Of a stretch of 64,000 bases of DNA, positions 1 to 11,170 are shown piece by piece (position 1 is the stretch's first letter; each line of letters starts with the position of its first letter). Location: the NCBI GenBank assembly GCA_047495785.1, contig JBLDXI010000032.1, positions 3,162,001-3,226,000 of the forward strand, in the 5' to 3' direction. Origin of the DNA: Lepidodermella squamata. Lineage: Eukaryota; Gastrotricha. Under the pieces are notes generated by a model that worked only from the letters and a program-made list of their open reading frames with translations, made no database searches and had not been told where the DNA came from. Position numbers and translations under genes: made by a program.

Positions 1-413
1 CATGGCCAGAAATCGATTAGTTTCTTTTAGCAGTAAACATCTACTCTGCAGTATTAGGTCCCTTTCCTGCACCAGCCATCAACAATCACTAGTGCATTAA
101 AGGAATTGTATAAAAACGCAATATTCACTTTCATTTTTTTTCGTCGCGTTCGTTGATTGGTCCCTGGAGAAGTCTCAATAACCCGTGACCGTCTCAACGT
201 GACTGCGTTTCGAATCGTTCATGCGTCTTGAAAAATTCTAGAAAGCGACACTTTTTCAATGAATATTTTTTTCGCGCGCTTGTAATCGAGTTTTGATGAC
301 CGATCTCTCGCGTGAATCAAATTTTTCGAACTCATCGCCAAATCGTTCGCCAAAACCACGATGCACTCGTTTCATCATAATTTTTCAAGTTTGAGCTCCG
401 CTTGATAAGTAGA
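1..413. other. upstream region of TRPM-1, no gene seen
   Basis: No exon with coding character or splice-site support is visible before the proposed first exon at 414. The stretch is AT-rich with a few Phe-rich open frames that look random. It presumably holds the TRPM-1 promoter and 5' leader. No clear TATA box or other element stands out. Confidence 0.5.
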
Positions 414-3400
414 ATGCCTCGGGTAGCGCGGAACATTCATTACGTGAGTTTTTAATTTGTTTTATCCCTGATTTCTCTTAATTCTTAATTCCGATTTATA
501 TCAGATTGAAAGCTATGCGTCGTCGAAATTCAAATATCGGCGTTGTAGGCGGTATGTGAAAATTGACCTTAGCAAAGAACAACTGACTCAGTCTGAAAGG
601 CAACACTTTTCAAGGTTTGAACCCACAATTTTATGGAATTTGAATGACAGTTTTTTTCATTAAGTGAGGATTGCGTTTGCGGCCAATCTTTGGACTGGCA
701 CATCCAAGCTGGCCAACACATATCGACGCTTGAATTTTTCGGCCACCAATCATCGTGGTCGATCGAAACCGACACAAAATTGCTGCCATGCGATACTTTT
801 GGCGAGCTTATTTTCCGACCTGGCGATGGTGTTCATTCGACGGAAATTCTACCCGGCGCCTCGGCGAAATACATTCGAATTGATGGCCACTCTACAGATC
901 CCGATTATTTAGAGAGCATCTACCAGTTCATGACTGATGAACGACTATGGGCGATGAAAAAACCAGGGTTACTCATGGAAATTACCGGGTCAACAATCGA
1001 TTTCCCCCACATTGATCAAATCGCCTTGAATAAGTTCAATGACGGGCTTCTTAAAGCAGCTAGTAGTGCCAGTAATTAAAATTTTGAAAATTCTCGAATT
1101 TATTTTTCGAAACCAATTAAATTTCAGATGCATGGATTGTCACTACCGGCGTCAATCGAGGGGTCATGAAACTTGTGGGACAGGCAGTTGCCCAAACTCG
1201 TATGGCTCATATTGATACAAATATCACGTGCCTAGGCATAGCTTCGTGGGGTTCGATAAAATACCGCGAAACTCTTATTCACAGACAAGCATCAGAGATA
1301 ACGAGAAGCCACCGCCGCTCTCTACAGCCTAGGGTTCGGGCTATTTCAGTTCAAACCGATAGCACTGATGACTCGACAACTGGGGTTAATCACGGGAAAT
1401 GGGGCGTCGATTACTTTATCGATACAAAGGACGCTATTGGGTCACAGAATCTTGATCAAAATCACAACTACTTCCTGCTGATCGACAACGGCCGGGATAA
1501 ACGATTCGGCGAGGAAATACCGTTTCGAGCCCGTTTGCTGGACCATTTTTCGAGGAAGACCCTGCCCGGTAGTGGAATTGCCAACCGAGACGACACCGAT
1601 GAAGCTGCTTCAACACCGAGTTTACTAATCGTAATCGGCGGCGGTGGGTCAGCCCTTAGAACTGTTGAAGAAACCCTGTCAGTTCAACGACCCTCATCTG
1701 TCCTCGATCTGAAACGATCTCCTCGTCCTGTTATAGTCCTGAAAGGCTTTGGCGGGATTGCTGATATCATTGCATTCGCTTACGAGATGACAGTGAAGAA
1801 GGAAGAAATGCTCCTCGACGAGGACAAAAATAAGCCGAAAAAGCCGAGATATTACATGCAGAAATCAGCTTCATCAAAGTAATTTTTATCACTAAAATTT
1901 TCGAAAAATTATGTTTATTTCTTGTCTAGAATCAGCCCTAATAAGGACTTTGAGACGTCTTTCCCCGACGATTTCGATGCAAAAATTACCGAGCATCCAG
2001 AAATGGAATGGCTGCTAATGCAACTGCCTGAAGAGGAGAGAGATGTCCAGGCCGTTCGATACTGCAGGGTGGTCAGAAATTGTTTATCTGATCGAAGAAT
2101 GATCACTGTTTTCGACATTTTCTCCGAAAACCTAACTGGGACGAAAGAGTCGCTCGATAGAGACATATTGCATGCTATTTTCAAGGCTGAACTCGGCGGG
2201 CCTGAGGTGATGTTCGAACTGGCTCAGATTTGGAACCGCGCCGATATCGCTCGAAACATTTTACAGGAAAGCTGCAATTTGATCAAGGTGGGCTTTTTAA
2301 AATCTCACTCAGATATGTTTTAACAGTTTTGATTTTAGAAATCGATGGACTGTAAAGAGGCGATGATGCGAGCTGTTTCGAATGGCCAAGGAAATTTCTG
2401 TAAACTATTTGATGACTACAACTTGGTTCACACTAAAACTTTCGTAACTCGGACAATAATGGCTGAAATCTACGATCGGGCTTTTGTGAAGCGAACAGCC
2501 AAGGTGAACAAATCTACTGTTACTCTATTCCGAAGTTTCCTATTCGAAAGAACGGTAAGCTCCTTTAATAAGATAATCGGCCATCGATTGATTTTGATTA
2601 TAATTTAGGGCGAAGAAGATGATGAATTTCACAGAGAAAAACTGCTCCGGACTATAGGAAACATCCTGGCTGAGAAAATCGGCTGTTACATCGATAATTT
2701 GTTCACCGAGGATCTTGTTCCTATATCGGGCAAAACTCGGCAGGAGGACGAAGAAGAGCCAACAATCGACCTTGACAATCTCGATGCGAAATGTGTGAAC
2801 AGTTTTGTTGGCGCAAAGCTCATTCAAACGCTATCGATGCACCCAATGACCCCGAAAAAGATGTCATCTGCCAACGAACTTGACGAGGTCAATATTCCGT
2901 ATCTATCTGGCCTAAGAGATCTTTTCCTGTTTTCGTTGTTGATAAACGCGAAGGACATGGCGGTCATGTATTGGTTTCACGGTCAAGATCACCTAGGAAC
3001 AGCCCTTTTCGCTGTGAAATTTCTCAAGGCCTTAGCTAGTGATGCTACGAAATCCGGCCTAATCGACCTTGCGATTGAATTCGAAGTTCGGGCGTCTGAA
3101 TGGCAAAAACGAGCTTTGGATGTGTTGACAGTGTGCTACGATGATAATCCTGAGCGAACCTATCGACTTTTAACGCGGAGCTTAGGAACCTGGCAGGGAT
3201 ATTCTGTCCTCGAAATAGCTTATCACACCCAGCAGCAAGAATTCATGGAACACCCTGCTGTTCAGACGAAATTGAACCAGCTTTGGTTCGGCCGAATAGC
3301 GCCTTTTTCCAACTTCAACCTCGTTTATCTCTCAACAATTTTGTGGCCCGTTGTCGTGAAAATTCAATTTTTGGCTCATTACGGCATCGATGCTCCGGAG

Positions 3401-4904
3401 CTGATCTACAAAGCTGAGCAGCATGACGAAGAGGAGGACGAAGATATTGAGGAAGACGGCCCGTCGTCGACCGCTGGCCGGTCGAGGCGTCGTTACGTTG
3501 GGGTGACATGGTTCAAAAAGGCGAAAAGCGGTTCGATTCCTATAATCGCGGCAATTTACGCGGTTTACGCTTCCCCGAAAACTAAATTCTTCCTTCACGC
3601 TGTTATGACCTTTCTATCTCTAACTGCCTTTTCCTATTTCATCATAACCGGGCCTGACCCGCATAACGTCAGCTGGTTGGAGGCTTACATCTGGCTGTGG
3701 GCGTTCATCTCGTTTGCCGATCGAATACGGGAAAGCATTGAAGAGCAAATGCTGAACCAGTTCCATGAAAGGGTCGCTTATTTCTTCTCGCAAATGTGGA
3801 ATGTCACTGAATTGATCGGCGTGGTTTGCCTTGGATTTTCGTTCCTAACTCGAATGGCCCTTCCCGCCGAGTATTTCGTCTATGCAAGGACTATCTACGC
3901 CGTAGCTTGTCTAGTCTATTGGGTCCAGGCTTTCCAAATCCTTTACGTGTCGCAATCGCTTGGTCCTAAGGTCATTACGCTGTTCAAAATGATGCAAGAT
4001 CTCTACTTTTTCCTAGTCCTATATTTCATCATTCTCGTCTCGTTTTCTGTACCAATTTATGTCCTAATGTACCCGCATCAGACGAATGCTAAAGGCGAGT
4101 TGATGTCAACTGGCCGACAGTTGTTGTACATTTTGTACGCGAGATGGTGGAATTTAGCCGGAATTTCAATGGACGATAGCCGCAATGAAATCGAAGGCAC
4201 TTGCAAGATGACGCAGGCCTATCAAACCTCAGTCATGTTGAAAGCGCTGAATTTCTCCGATATCCACCAAGTTTTGAACGATAACGAAACCGGGCATGAA
4301 GAAACAGCGACAGCTGTACCGAAAATTGTAACTCCAATCGTTTGTTCGGAAAGAAATGTAGTCGGGATTACTCTGCTTATTGTTTTCCTGATTCTGACAA
4401 ATATCATGCTTCTCAACATGTTGATCGCCATGTTGACTAGAACGGTTGATGCTGTTAGAGAAAATTCGATAAGATTGTGGCGCTTTCATATCTATCGAAT
4501 TACCTATCAATTTTTCGGCAAACCCTTATTGCCCGCGCCATTTTCCGTCGGCGAGATGATTTATCGGCTTCTACGTCGACTTGGCTACATCGTTGCATCA
4601 AAACAAGTCAGCACTGCGATAAGTGAGTAAAATTTAAAAAAAATCCACCCTAATAAGTTATTTTCAATTTTTAGAGGAATATTTTTCGCCCACTGATTTC
4701 GAGTATCAGAAGCTGTCGCTTTTCGAGCGAAGTGCGACAGTTGACCTGGCGGATATGAACAACGAAGAGCAAGATGAATCATCAAAAAGCGCCATATTAA
4801 CACGGCTGAAATTTGTCCATCAAAAACTGGATCGAAAGCTCGATAAAGTTGAAGCCAAAATAGGCAACATTTCCTTTCCTAACCAAAGCGTTGATTTGGG
4901 ATAA
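414..4904 (+). CDS. TRPM-1: TRPM-family cation channel, 8 exons, about 1371 aa
   Basis: Exons 414-443, 505-614, 665-1071, 1128-1878, 1930-2287, 2339-2554, 2609-4622, 4675-4904; frames close exactly. TRPM channels are tetrameric plasma-membrane or organelle cation channels. The N-terminus has the TRPM homology region: CVCG near residue 50, NAWIVTTGVNRGVMKLVG near 182, SLLIVIGGG and PVIVLKGFGG blocks. Six membrane segments follow: S1 about 941-963, S2 972-988, S3 1011-1030, S4 1035-1062, S5 1082-1103, S6 1196-1222. The pore loop has RWWNLAGIS (about 1126-1135) and a Cys pair. A TRP-like box (RLWRFHIY, about 1237) and a short coiled-coil tail (KLDRKLDKVEAKI) end it, with no kinase or NUDIX domain. 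Closest paralogue is TRPM-2. The 10-residue first exon is the least certain part. A MITE begins almost at the stop codon. Confidence 0.9.
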
Positions 4905-4906
4905 CA

Positions 4907-5488
4907 AATGACCGAAAATAAGTGAAAAGTGGGGTTTGGCGAAAATTTTGACATGGTGAGATTTTGATGCCGCTTTCAAGATCAGTAAACGAGGAGTCGA
5001 TTGGTATATAAAATAGGTTGATATTCATCAGGGTAGCCGAGAAAATGGGCTTCACAGTTTGGGAATGATAATTTCTTATTTCGAAAAATGCACGCTTAAA
5101 ATATTGGAGTTTTCAAAACCTATGTTAAAAATCCCTCGCGCAATTAATTCTGATGTTATATTTTTCATGCGATGTCGACATTTCTAAGGGTAATCTGAGG
5201 TGAGGAATCTCACTATATATTCAAAAATTTTGTTGGAATCAAGCTGGTGTCTCTATGACAACCTCAATCAATTGCCCTTTCCAGGGCATCTCTGGGGTTT
5301 TCCGTGTTTTAAGGCGGATGGGAGCATCCTTGAGTTCTGAAATTTGAAAATTCAAAATCCTCAATAAAAACTGAGTAAAGACATCTAGGAATCTAAGAAT
5401 CGTCCCTCCTCAAGTCAACACACGTTTTGCCATTTGCTTGAAAATACAGAAAATACGCCAAACCCCACTTTTCACTTATTTTCGGTCA
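4907..5488. mobile_element. MITE-like element (family X, copy 1)
   Basis: A near-perfect terminal inverted repeat of about 34 bp, reading TGACCGAAAATAAGTG then AAAAGTGGGGTTTGGCG at 4909-4940, recurs in inverse orientation at 5456-5488. The interior has no coding capacity. It is homologous, in the opposite orientation, to the element at 23289-24650 downstream of TRPM-2. It starts 2-5 bases after the TRPM-1 stop codon, so it supplies or displaced the 3' UTR. I could not identify a clean target-site duplication. Confidence 0.8.
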
Positions 5489-5615
5489 AATATTATATTG
5501 TTCTTTCCTGTGTTTTTGTGCCAACTTAATTAATGAGAAATCAAGTTCCGTTTATTTTGCTTTATTGAGGTCTGATAAATAAAAAATTATTATAGCGGCG
5601 TCGTGATAATTAAAT

Positions 5616-6008
5616 TCACAGCTTATTTCCACCGCGATTCGATGTAGGATAAAACTGTTCATCGTCCTGATCGTCATCATCATTGTCACTGCTGTCATCG
5701 TCGTCATTTCCGGCGTCTTCAAGATCGTTATTGGGGCTGCCATTTACTAACACTGGCACGCTTTCATCGTCATCGTCATCTTCCTCGCTGCTTGAAGAGC
5801 TGCTATCATCGTCATCATCGTCATTATCATCGACTACAACGGGGACCAGAATGGCATTTGGAGCGGCTGCAGCTGCATCATTATCTTCGAGGGAGTCCTC
5901 TTCCGAAGAAAGATCCGCGCCAACTCCAACTCCGCCATTCACCAATACTTGGGCGTATTGACCGGCGAAGCTGGCGAACAGAATGACAGCTAATAGCGAG
6001 AATTGCAT
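5616..6008 (-). CDS. A1: secreted Asp/Ser-rich acidic protein, 130 aa
   Basis: Single-exon frame beginning MQFSLLAVILFASFAGQYAQ, a clear signal peptide. The mature part is dominated by runs of Asp and Ser with Glu (DDDDDD, SSSSSSEEDDDDD) separated by short hydrophobic strips such as NAILVPVVV and VPVLVNG. It ends FYPTSNRGGNKL. Such composition predicts a disordered polyanion that could bind Ca2+ or mineral surfaces, or bind basic partners. That is inference, as no family is recognised. A polyadenylation signal lies on the same strand at 5566-5561 and a TATA-like TATTTAAA near 6074-6067. A2 is a duplicate with the same architecture. Serines next to acidic residues resemble casein-kinase-type phosphorylation sites. 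Confidence 0.85.
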   Translation of the reverse strand: MQFSLLAVILFASFAGQYAQVLVNGGVGVGADLSSEEDSLEDNDAAAAAPNAILVPVVVDDNDDDDDDSSSSSSEEDDDDDESVPVLVNGSPNNDLEDAGNDDDDSSDNDDDDQDDEQFYPTSNRGGNKL

Positions 6009-6066
6009 GGTTTAGGAATATGTTTTAGAAATGGAAGGATGAATAATTTTCGCCCAAACATGGCAG

Positions 6067-6075
6067 TTTAAATAG
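6067..6075 (-). promoter_or_regulatory. TATA-like box of A1
   Basis: CTATTTAAA on the minus strand, about 60 bases before the A1 start, with flanks (GGCCAT before, CTGCCATGTTT after) shared with the A2 promoter. Conservation between the two duplicates supports a core promoter. Confidence 0.55.
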
Positions 6076-7119
6076 TAAATGGCCGCATTCCTTCTTCAAC
6101 CCAATGTTTAAAAGTTTTTTTTGTCGAACTTGAAGCCTAATAATTTCGAGTTAATTTCCCATCCTTTTATTTTACTTCATCAAATTAGCTTCGGTTATAA
6201 AATTTGCGAGTTCTCAAATTTATGAGATTATTTTGTAAATTTATTCGGAAAAGATTATAAATAATGTTGCCTTCTAGGTGTTTTGTCGAGTACCTACGGC
6301 TATGACGTCAAGCCGCCTTGTTGTGAAGATAAAATATTCGACATTAATGACCCCTACGCATTCCTGTGATCGCCATCTTGCCGTTGGATTTTGTTTTTTT
6401 TTCACTAGGTGCAATTATAAACGTGCTTGCCGGTCACGCCATGACAAAAAATGAGAAAGCTTAATCATGCTCTACTATGTATTTGTTTTGGTCGATAAAA
6501 ATGGGAGGAAAATAGAATGGAAATAGAATCAAGATGCTTGAATACGAAAAATCAGCTTATCGCATCTGAAGCCCCGATGACACAAGAGCCAATAATGTCG
6601 ATGTTTGCATACATCATTCACTCAAAAAGATCGGAACTAATGAAAAATGAAAGTAATACAAAATTGTACCTCAAAAACACCTACCGTACTGCTCGAAAAG
6701 TCTCGTTTAAAAGTCGGTCTCGAATATAAGACGGGGTTTTTTACTTCGTTTGAAAAAACAAAGGACAGGCCCAACATTTCGGGCAGCACGGTACTTTAAG
6801 GCCTATTTACCAAAATATCGCTGCTCCTCTTGGAAGATTCCAGGCACAATCCAGGCTTAATAATGTAACCTTGCACGTGCATTTTCATGTAAAAATGTTG
6901 TCAATATTCTAGAATGTGTGAGGAGGTGATTATAGATTTTATATTTTGGAGCTCCTGATTGCGAAAATAATCTGTAAAAAATCGAATCACTTTTCGAAAA
7001 GTAAAATCGATATTCTTGTACTAAATCTGGTCTGCGATTTTTCTGACATATTTTCCAAATTGTATCTCGAAAAGCAAAGGATGGACAGGTGAAAGAAGTG
7101 TGGACATAATTGTACCTCT
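6076..7119. other. A1 upstream duplicated flank and gene-free spacer
   Basis: About 6080-6620 is the 5' flank of A1 and is alignable to 16590-17340 upstream of A2, including an identical 20-plus-base stretch with GTCACGCCATGACAAAAAAT. Beyond 6620 I see only random-looking open frames and no gene. Confidence 0.6.
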
Positions 7120-7854
7120 TTAACCCTTTCACGGCGGGAAGGACGATTTCGGAATTTCGACATTGAAAATTCGCAGAAAATTGAATTTGATGAATTCTTG
7201 ATCGCCCTTTTGAGGAATATTGCTCTTCGATTTTGGCCACAAGGTTCTGAGACCAGGACACCGTTATCTTGCATGGTCAGGACATTCTAGCAATTTGAAA
7301 ATAGTCAGCAACCTGAGATTAAAATTTCGATTTTTTTCAACTTGAAATTGCATAGGGTTCTGATCATTTGTTGATCCAACAAAAAATATCACCGTGTCCG
7401 CCATAGTCTCATTGACCTCTGTGTAAATTTTTTCGACTTGGAAACTAAAATTGACGCCGCTATTGAACTTCAATCAAACCGGCCGAATTTGTCCTATCCG
7501 CCAGGACTTATACAGGCGGAGTGCGTGGTTTTTGGGCTGCAAAAGTTGTCGCGAGGAAAAACTTGAAAAGATGAATTCAGATCTGAATGCTGAGCCTCTA
7601 AATTTTTTTTACTCTGAATGTTTTCGGTGAAATAAGTGATAGAGAATCTTAGGGACATTCATGAAAGTAATTTATAATCTAAAATTCCAAAGCTGGGCGG
7701 ATAGGACGATTTCGGCCAGTTTTGTACAGCCTTAACGGTGATAGATAAAGACAAACGGGTTTCAAAATCGTGATCAGGGCCTTCGAAAACCCCTAGAACT
7801 GCCGTCAAATATTTTTTCTACAGCAGATAAATAATTCCGCCATGAAAGGGTTAA
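7120..7854. mobile_element. piggyBac-like MITE with TTAA target site
   Basis: TTAA at 7120-7123 is followed by CCCTTTCACGGCGGGA. The inverse, TCCGCCATGAAAGGG then TTAA, occurs at 7836-7854. The terminal repeats of about 16 bp start with CCC and differ at two positions. TTAA duplications with CCC-starting ends are the hallmark of piggyBac-type elements. Internally, copies of GGACGATTTCGG and GGCCGAATTTGTCC form sub-terminal inverted repeats. There is no transposase, so it is non-autonomous. Confidence 0.75.
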
Positions 7855-8062
7855 GGTATATTCCGGACTCATCGAGTAAATGAATCACACCATATATTTC
7901 TTGCGCAGCCAAATTTTCTTTCTATCGATGTATTTTTTACTCTAACGACTTACGACACTGTCGAAAGGTGTAAAATGTAGAATTAGGGCAATATTCACTT
8001 ATCAAGTCCAGTTCCTAATGCTAATATTTATGCAGTCATAATATAACTGGGCACAATAGTGT

Positions 8063-11000
8063 TCAGGGCATGGCTACAGGCGAGCAAGGTGTTCCAGGCG
8101 ACACGCAAACTTTAGTGCTCGGGCAATAAACGCCAGTGCCAACGCAGGCCGTGCAATTTGCTTCGTCATCACTGTATCGGCAATCCTTCGTTCCATCGCA
8201 TCTCTTCGAGTTTGGAATGCACCTGCCAGTCTTGCATCGGAATTCATCAGATGAGCACGGCGGGCATATTTCATCAGAAATGTCACCGTTTCCACAGTCC
8301 TAAGTTTCAAACGAATCCTTATTACCGCAGAATATAATTCCAAGAATAAACCTACCTGATCTCCATCGCAGACGAAACTATTATATTACAGGGTTTACAC
8401 GAGCAGTCTATCAATAGATATTATGACTCACTAAGCAGGAAGGCAAGTGCTAGTATTTGCACATTTGAAAGGTCTGGTTGGTGGGCAACCATCGCAGTTG
8501 ATTTGATCGTCGCCAAATGGGCAGTGTTCGCTTTTGTCACAGACGTAACGAGCCGGTATGCATTTTGTAGAGTTGTTGCACTTGTAATCATCGGCATTCG
8601 GGCACTAATGATGACAAATGATTCATGAATAAGTTTGAAGCCATATTATCATACCATAGTGCAGTTAGATTCATCCCATCCGTCGAGGCAATCGGGATCG
8701 CCGTCGCAAATCTCTGTCAAATAAACGCAATCACCTGAGGGACATCGTGTTTGATAACTTGTGCACGTGCAGTTGACCTCGTCGTTGGCGCAGTTTTTAG
8801 TCGAATCGCAAACTGAGTACTTGGAAATGCAAATACCATCACTGCATCGGAATTTACCATTGGCACAAGGCCAATCTAAACAGTTTTGCTCGTCAAAATT
8901 GTTCAAGCAGTCGTCGTTGCCATTGCAACGGCCAATCTGATCTATGCATTTTGTGGAATTGCCGCATTTCCACGTTCTGCCGTTACCAGCAGAAAGAGTA
9001 CATGAAGCGCAGGTAGCCTCGTCGTCCCCAGTTAAGCAGTCAGCGGTACCATTACACAAGGCCCTGTAAAGCAGATTGGTTGAGATGTGAACAAGACTTT
9101 TAGTGAAAAAATACGAAGATGGAATGCAGTTCGTTGTGCCACTGCATAAAAATGGGCGAAGGACAGGGCATTTCTAAGAAATAAATTAACCAGGGAATTT
9201 CAAAATAGGTTCATGACGAAAGATACTGAAGATTCAACACAAATTTCGTCAGATCCGTCATTGCATTCCTTAGTTCCATTACACTGAGCGTCCTCGGCAA
9301 TGCAGGTTCCGTCGCCACAAGTAAAGGCCTTGCAAGGGCAATTGATTTCGTCATCTGAACAATGTTTGTAGTCGTCGCAACGACGCGACAGTGTGATGCA
9401 CAATCCGTCGGAGCAACGGAAACGCGTGGAATTGTCACACGGAACCTGAGCATTCAAGCAATTGAGCTCATCTGAACCATCTGGACCACAGTCTTTATGG
9501 CCATCGCATCTTCAATCAAACATGAAAAACGTCTAAAACTATCAGTTGGCGATAGGCCTACTGGTGCGAAGCTGGAATGCATCGTTTGTCAGAGCATAAG
9601 AATCCATTAATACCGCATGCTGTAAATCATATCTGATTGGTCTGAAAATAATCGAGGTTGAAAAACAAACCGGTACAATTGATTTCGTCAGAGCCATCTG
9701 TGCAATGAGAGTAGCCGTCACAAACAACGGCATTCTTCAAGCATCTTCCATTTGCGCATTTAAATTCAGGGCATGGCGGGCAGTCAACTTCGTCAGATAG
9801 GTCGTTTTGTCCGCAATCCTAACATTTATACGTATAGTTTTTGTTCAATTAAAATCAGCAGGTTTTACGTGATCGCCATCACATCGGTAGCTGAGACATA
9901 AGGAAAAATGTAGAGATATAGAGATAAAATTCAGTTATTGTCTAATAAACTTTTTAGAGATGCATCTTGAAGAATTGGTACACTTGAACTTGGAAAAAGC
10001 AGGGCATTCGTCACACCGCTCATCGCTGCCATCATCGCAGTCTTTGGTCTTATCGCAATATTTCCTTGGTTGTAAAGACATTTCTGAAGTGAGCAAATTA
10101 GAGCAATAGGAAAATGCAATTACCACTCAGGTATGCACTTGGTCCCAGTATCGCAATGGAAGTAATTGAAGTATCGCGATGGGCACTGATTGAAGGATAG
10201 ACGATTTTGATTGTAGCATTAAAAAGTTAATTGTACCGTTTCGCAGTTAAGCTCGTCAGTTCCATCGAAGCAATCCTTCCGCCCATCGCACAGATAGCTC
10301 GTGTCAGATAAGCACTGCTTCTGAATCTTACATTCAAACTGGTACTGTGAGCAGCTACAATTTTGCAGTTCATCGTCCGCGCAATGGACAACGCCATCGC
10401 AGACCCTCAATTTTGGAATGCATTTATTGTCACTGCAACGAAATCGATTTTCCGGGCAAGTGTAGGCTTTGCACATCGTTGGATCCTCATCACTAGCTGA
10501 GTCATCTTTGCAATCGTCGTCACCATCACACTGGAACCCGACGAAAATACATTTGTCGGTTTTGCAGTGGAACCCAGTTGACCTGCAAGCTATAAACAAC
10601 ACCCTTGCTTTAACAACTGTTCAAAGTTATTCCGATAACTGACATGTGCAGTTTCGCTCATCATCTCCACCACTGCAATCGATACTGCCATCACAGCGCT
10701 GGGTTTCGTTGATGCACTTGGTGCTGGCACATCGAAATTCATTGGCGGCGCAAGGAGGACAATCCCACTCGTCACTACCATCAGTGCACTCATTGAAACC
10801 GTTACAAACGTAGCTGAAATTTTGTATTATCGTTTATTGGTAAATAGTTTTACGATGGTGAGCAATTAAGGCGCCCTACCTCTTTCGAATGCAGCGTGTA
10901 TTATTACAGCGGAACTGATTCGCATTACAAGTGCAGTTAATTTCGTCACTTTCATCTTGACAATCGTTGTATCCATCGCAAATATCTGAGCGTCTGATCA

Positions 11001-11170
11001 ATTTCCCATCAGGGCAAATCCCACCATCTCCAGTCTATGAAACGCATAATGCGGCATATTAGGATGCTTCCGAAACAATCAGGTATACTTACCGTGATCA
11101 GTTTTGAATTTATTAGGCAGGTGAGCAACGCCACCCCGAATAAGAGGCTGAGAAACCTAACCAGGTGCAT
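8063..11170 (-). CDS. L1: secreted protein of about 19 LDL-receptor class A repeats, 780 aa
   Basis: Fifteen exons (high to low): 11170-11093, 11034-10880, 10813-10644, 10589-10237, 10185-10124, 10064-9951, 9890-9869, 9818-9671, 9619-9562, 9509-9227, 9173-9115, 9063-8655, 8604-8432, 8377-8356, 8299-8063. All junctions keep frame. It begins with a signal peptide ([18 protein letters not shown]) and then contains only LDLa modules of six cysteines ending in the Ca2+-binding C-D-G-x-x-D-C-x-D-x-S-D-E-x-x-C pattern. Some modules lack one acidic ligand. There is no EGF, beta-propeller, protease or membrane segment, and the chain ends [13 protein letters not shown]. Exon structure is identical to L2 and L3. 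The role is unknown. LDLa modules usually bind ligands through basic residues in a Ca2+-dependent way, so an extracellular binding or carrier protein is likely. Confidence 0.88.

Noticed and set aside
6857-7473. Overlapping minus-strand frames before and inside the piggyBac-like MITE
   Set aside because: They cross the element boundary, have no family resemblance and no splice partners.
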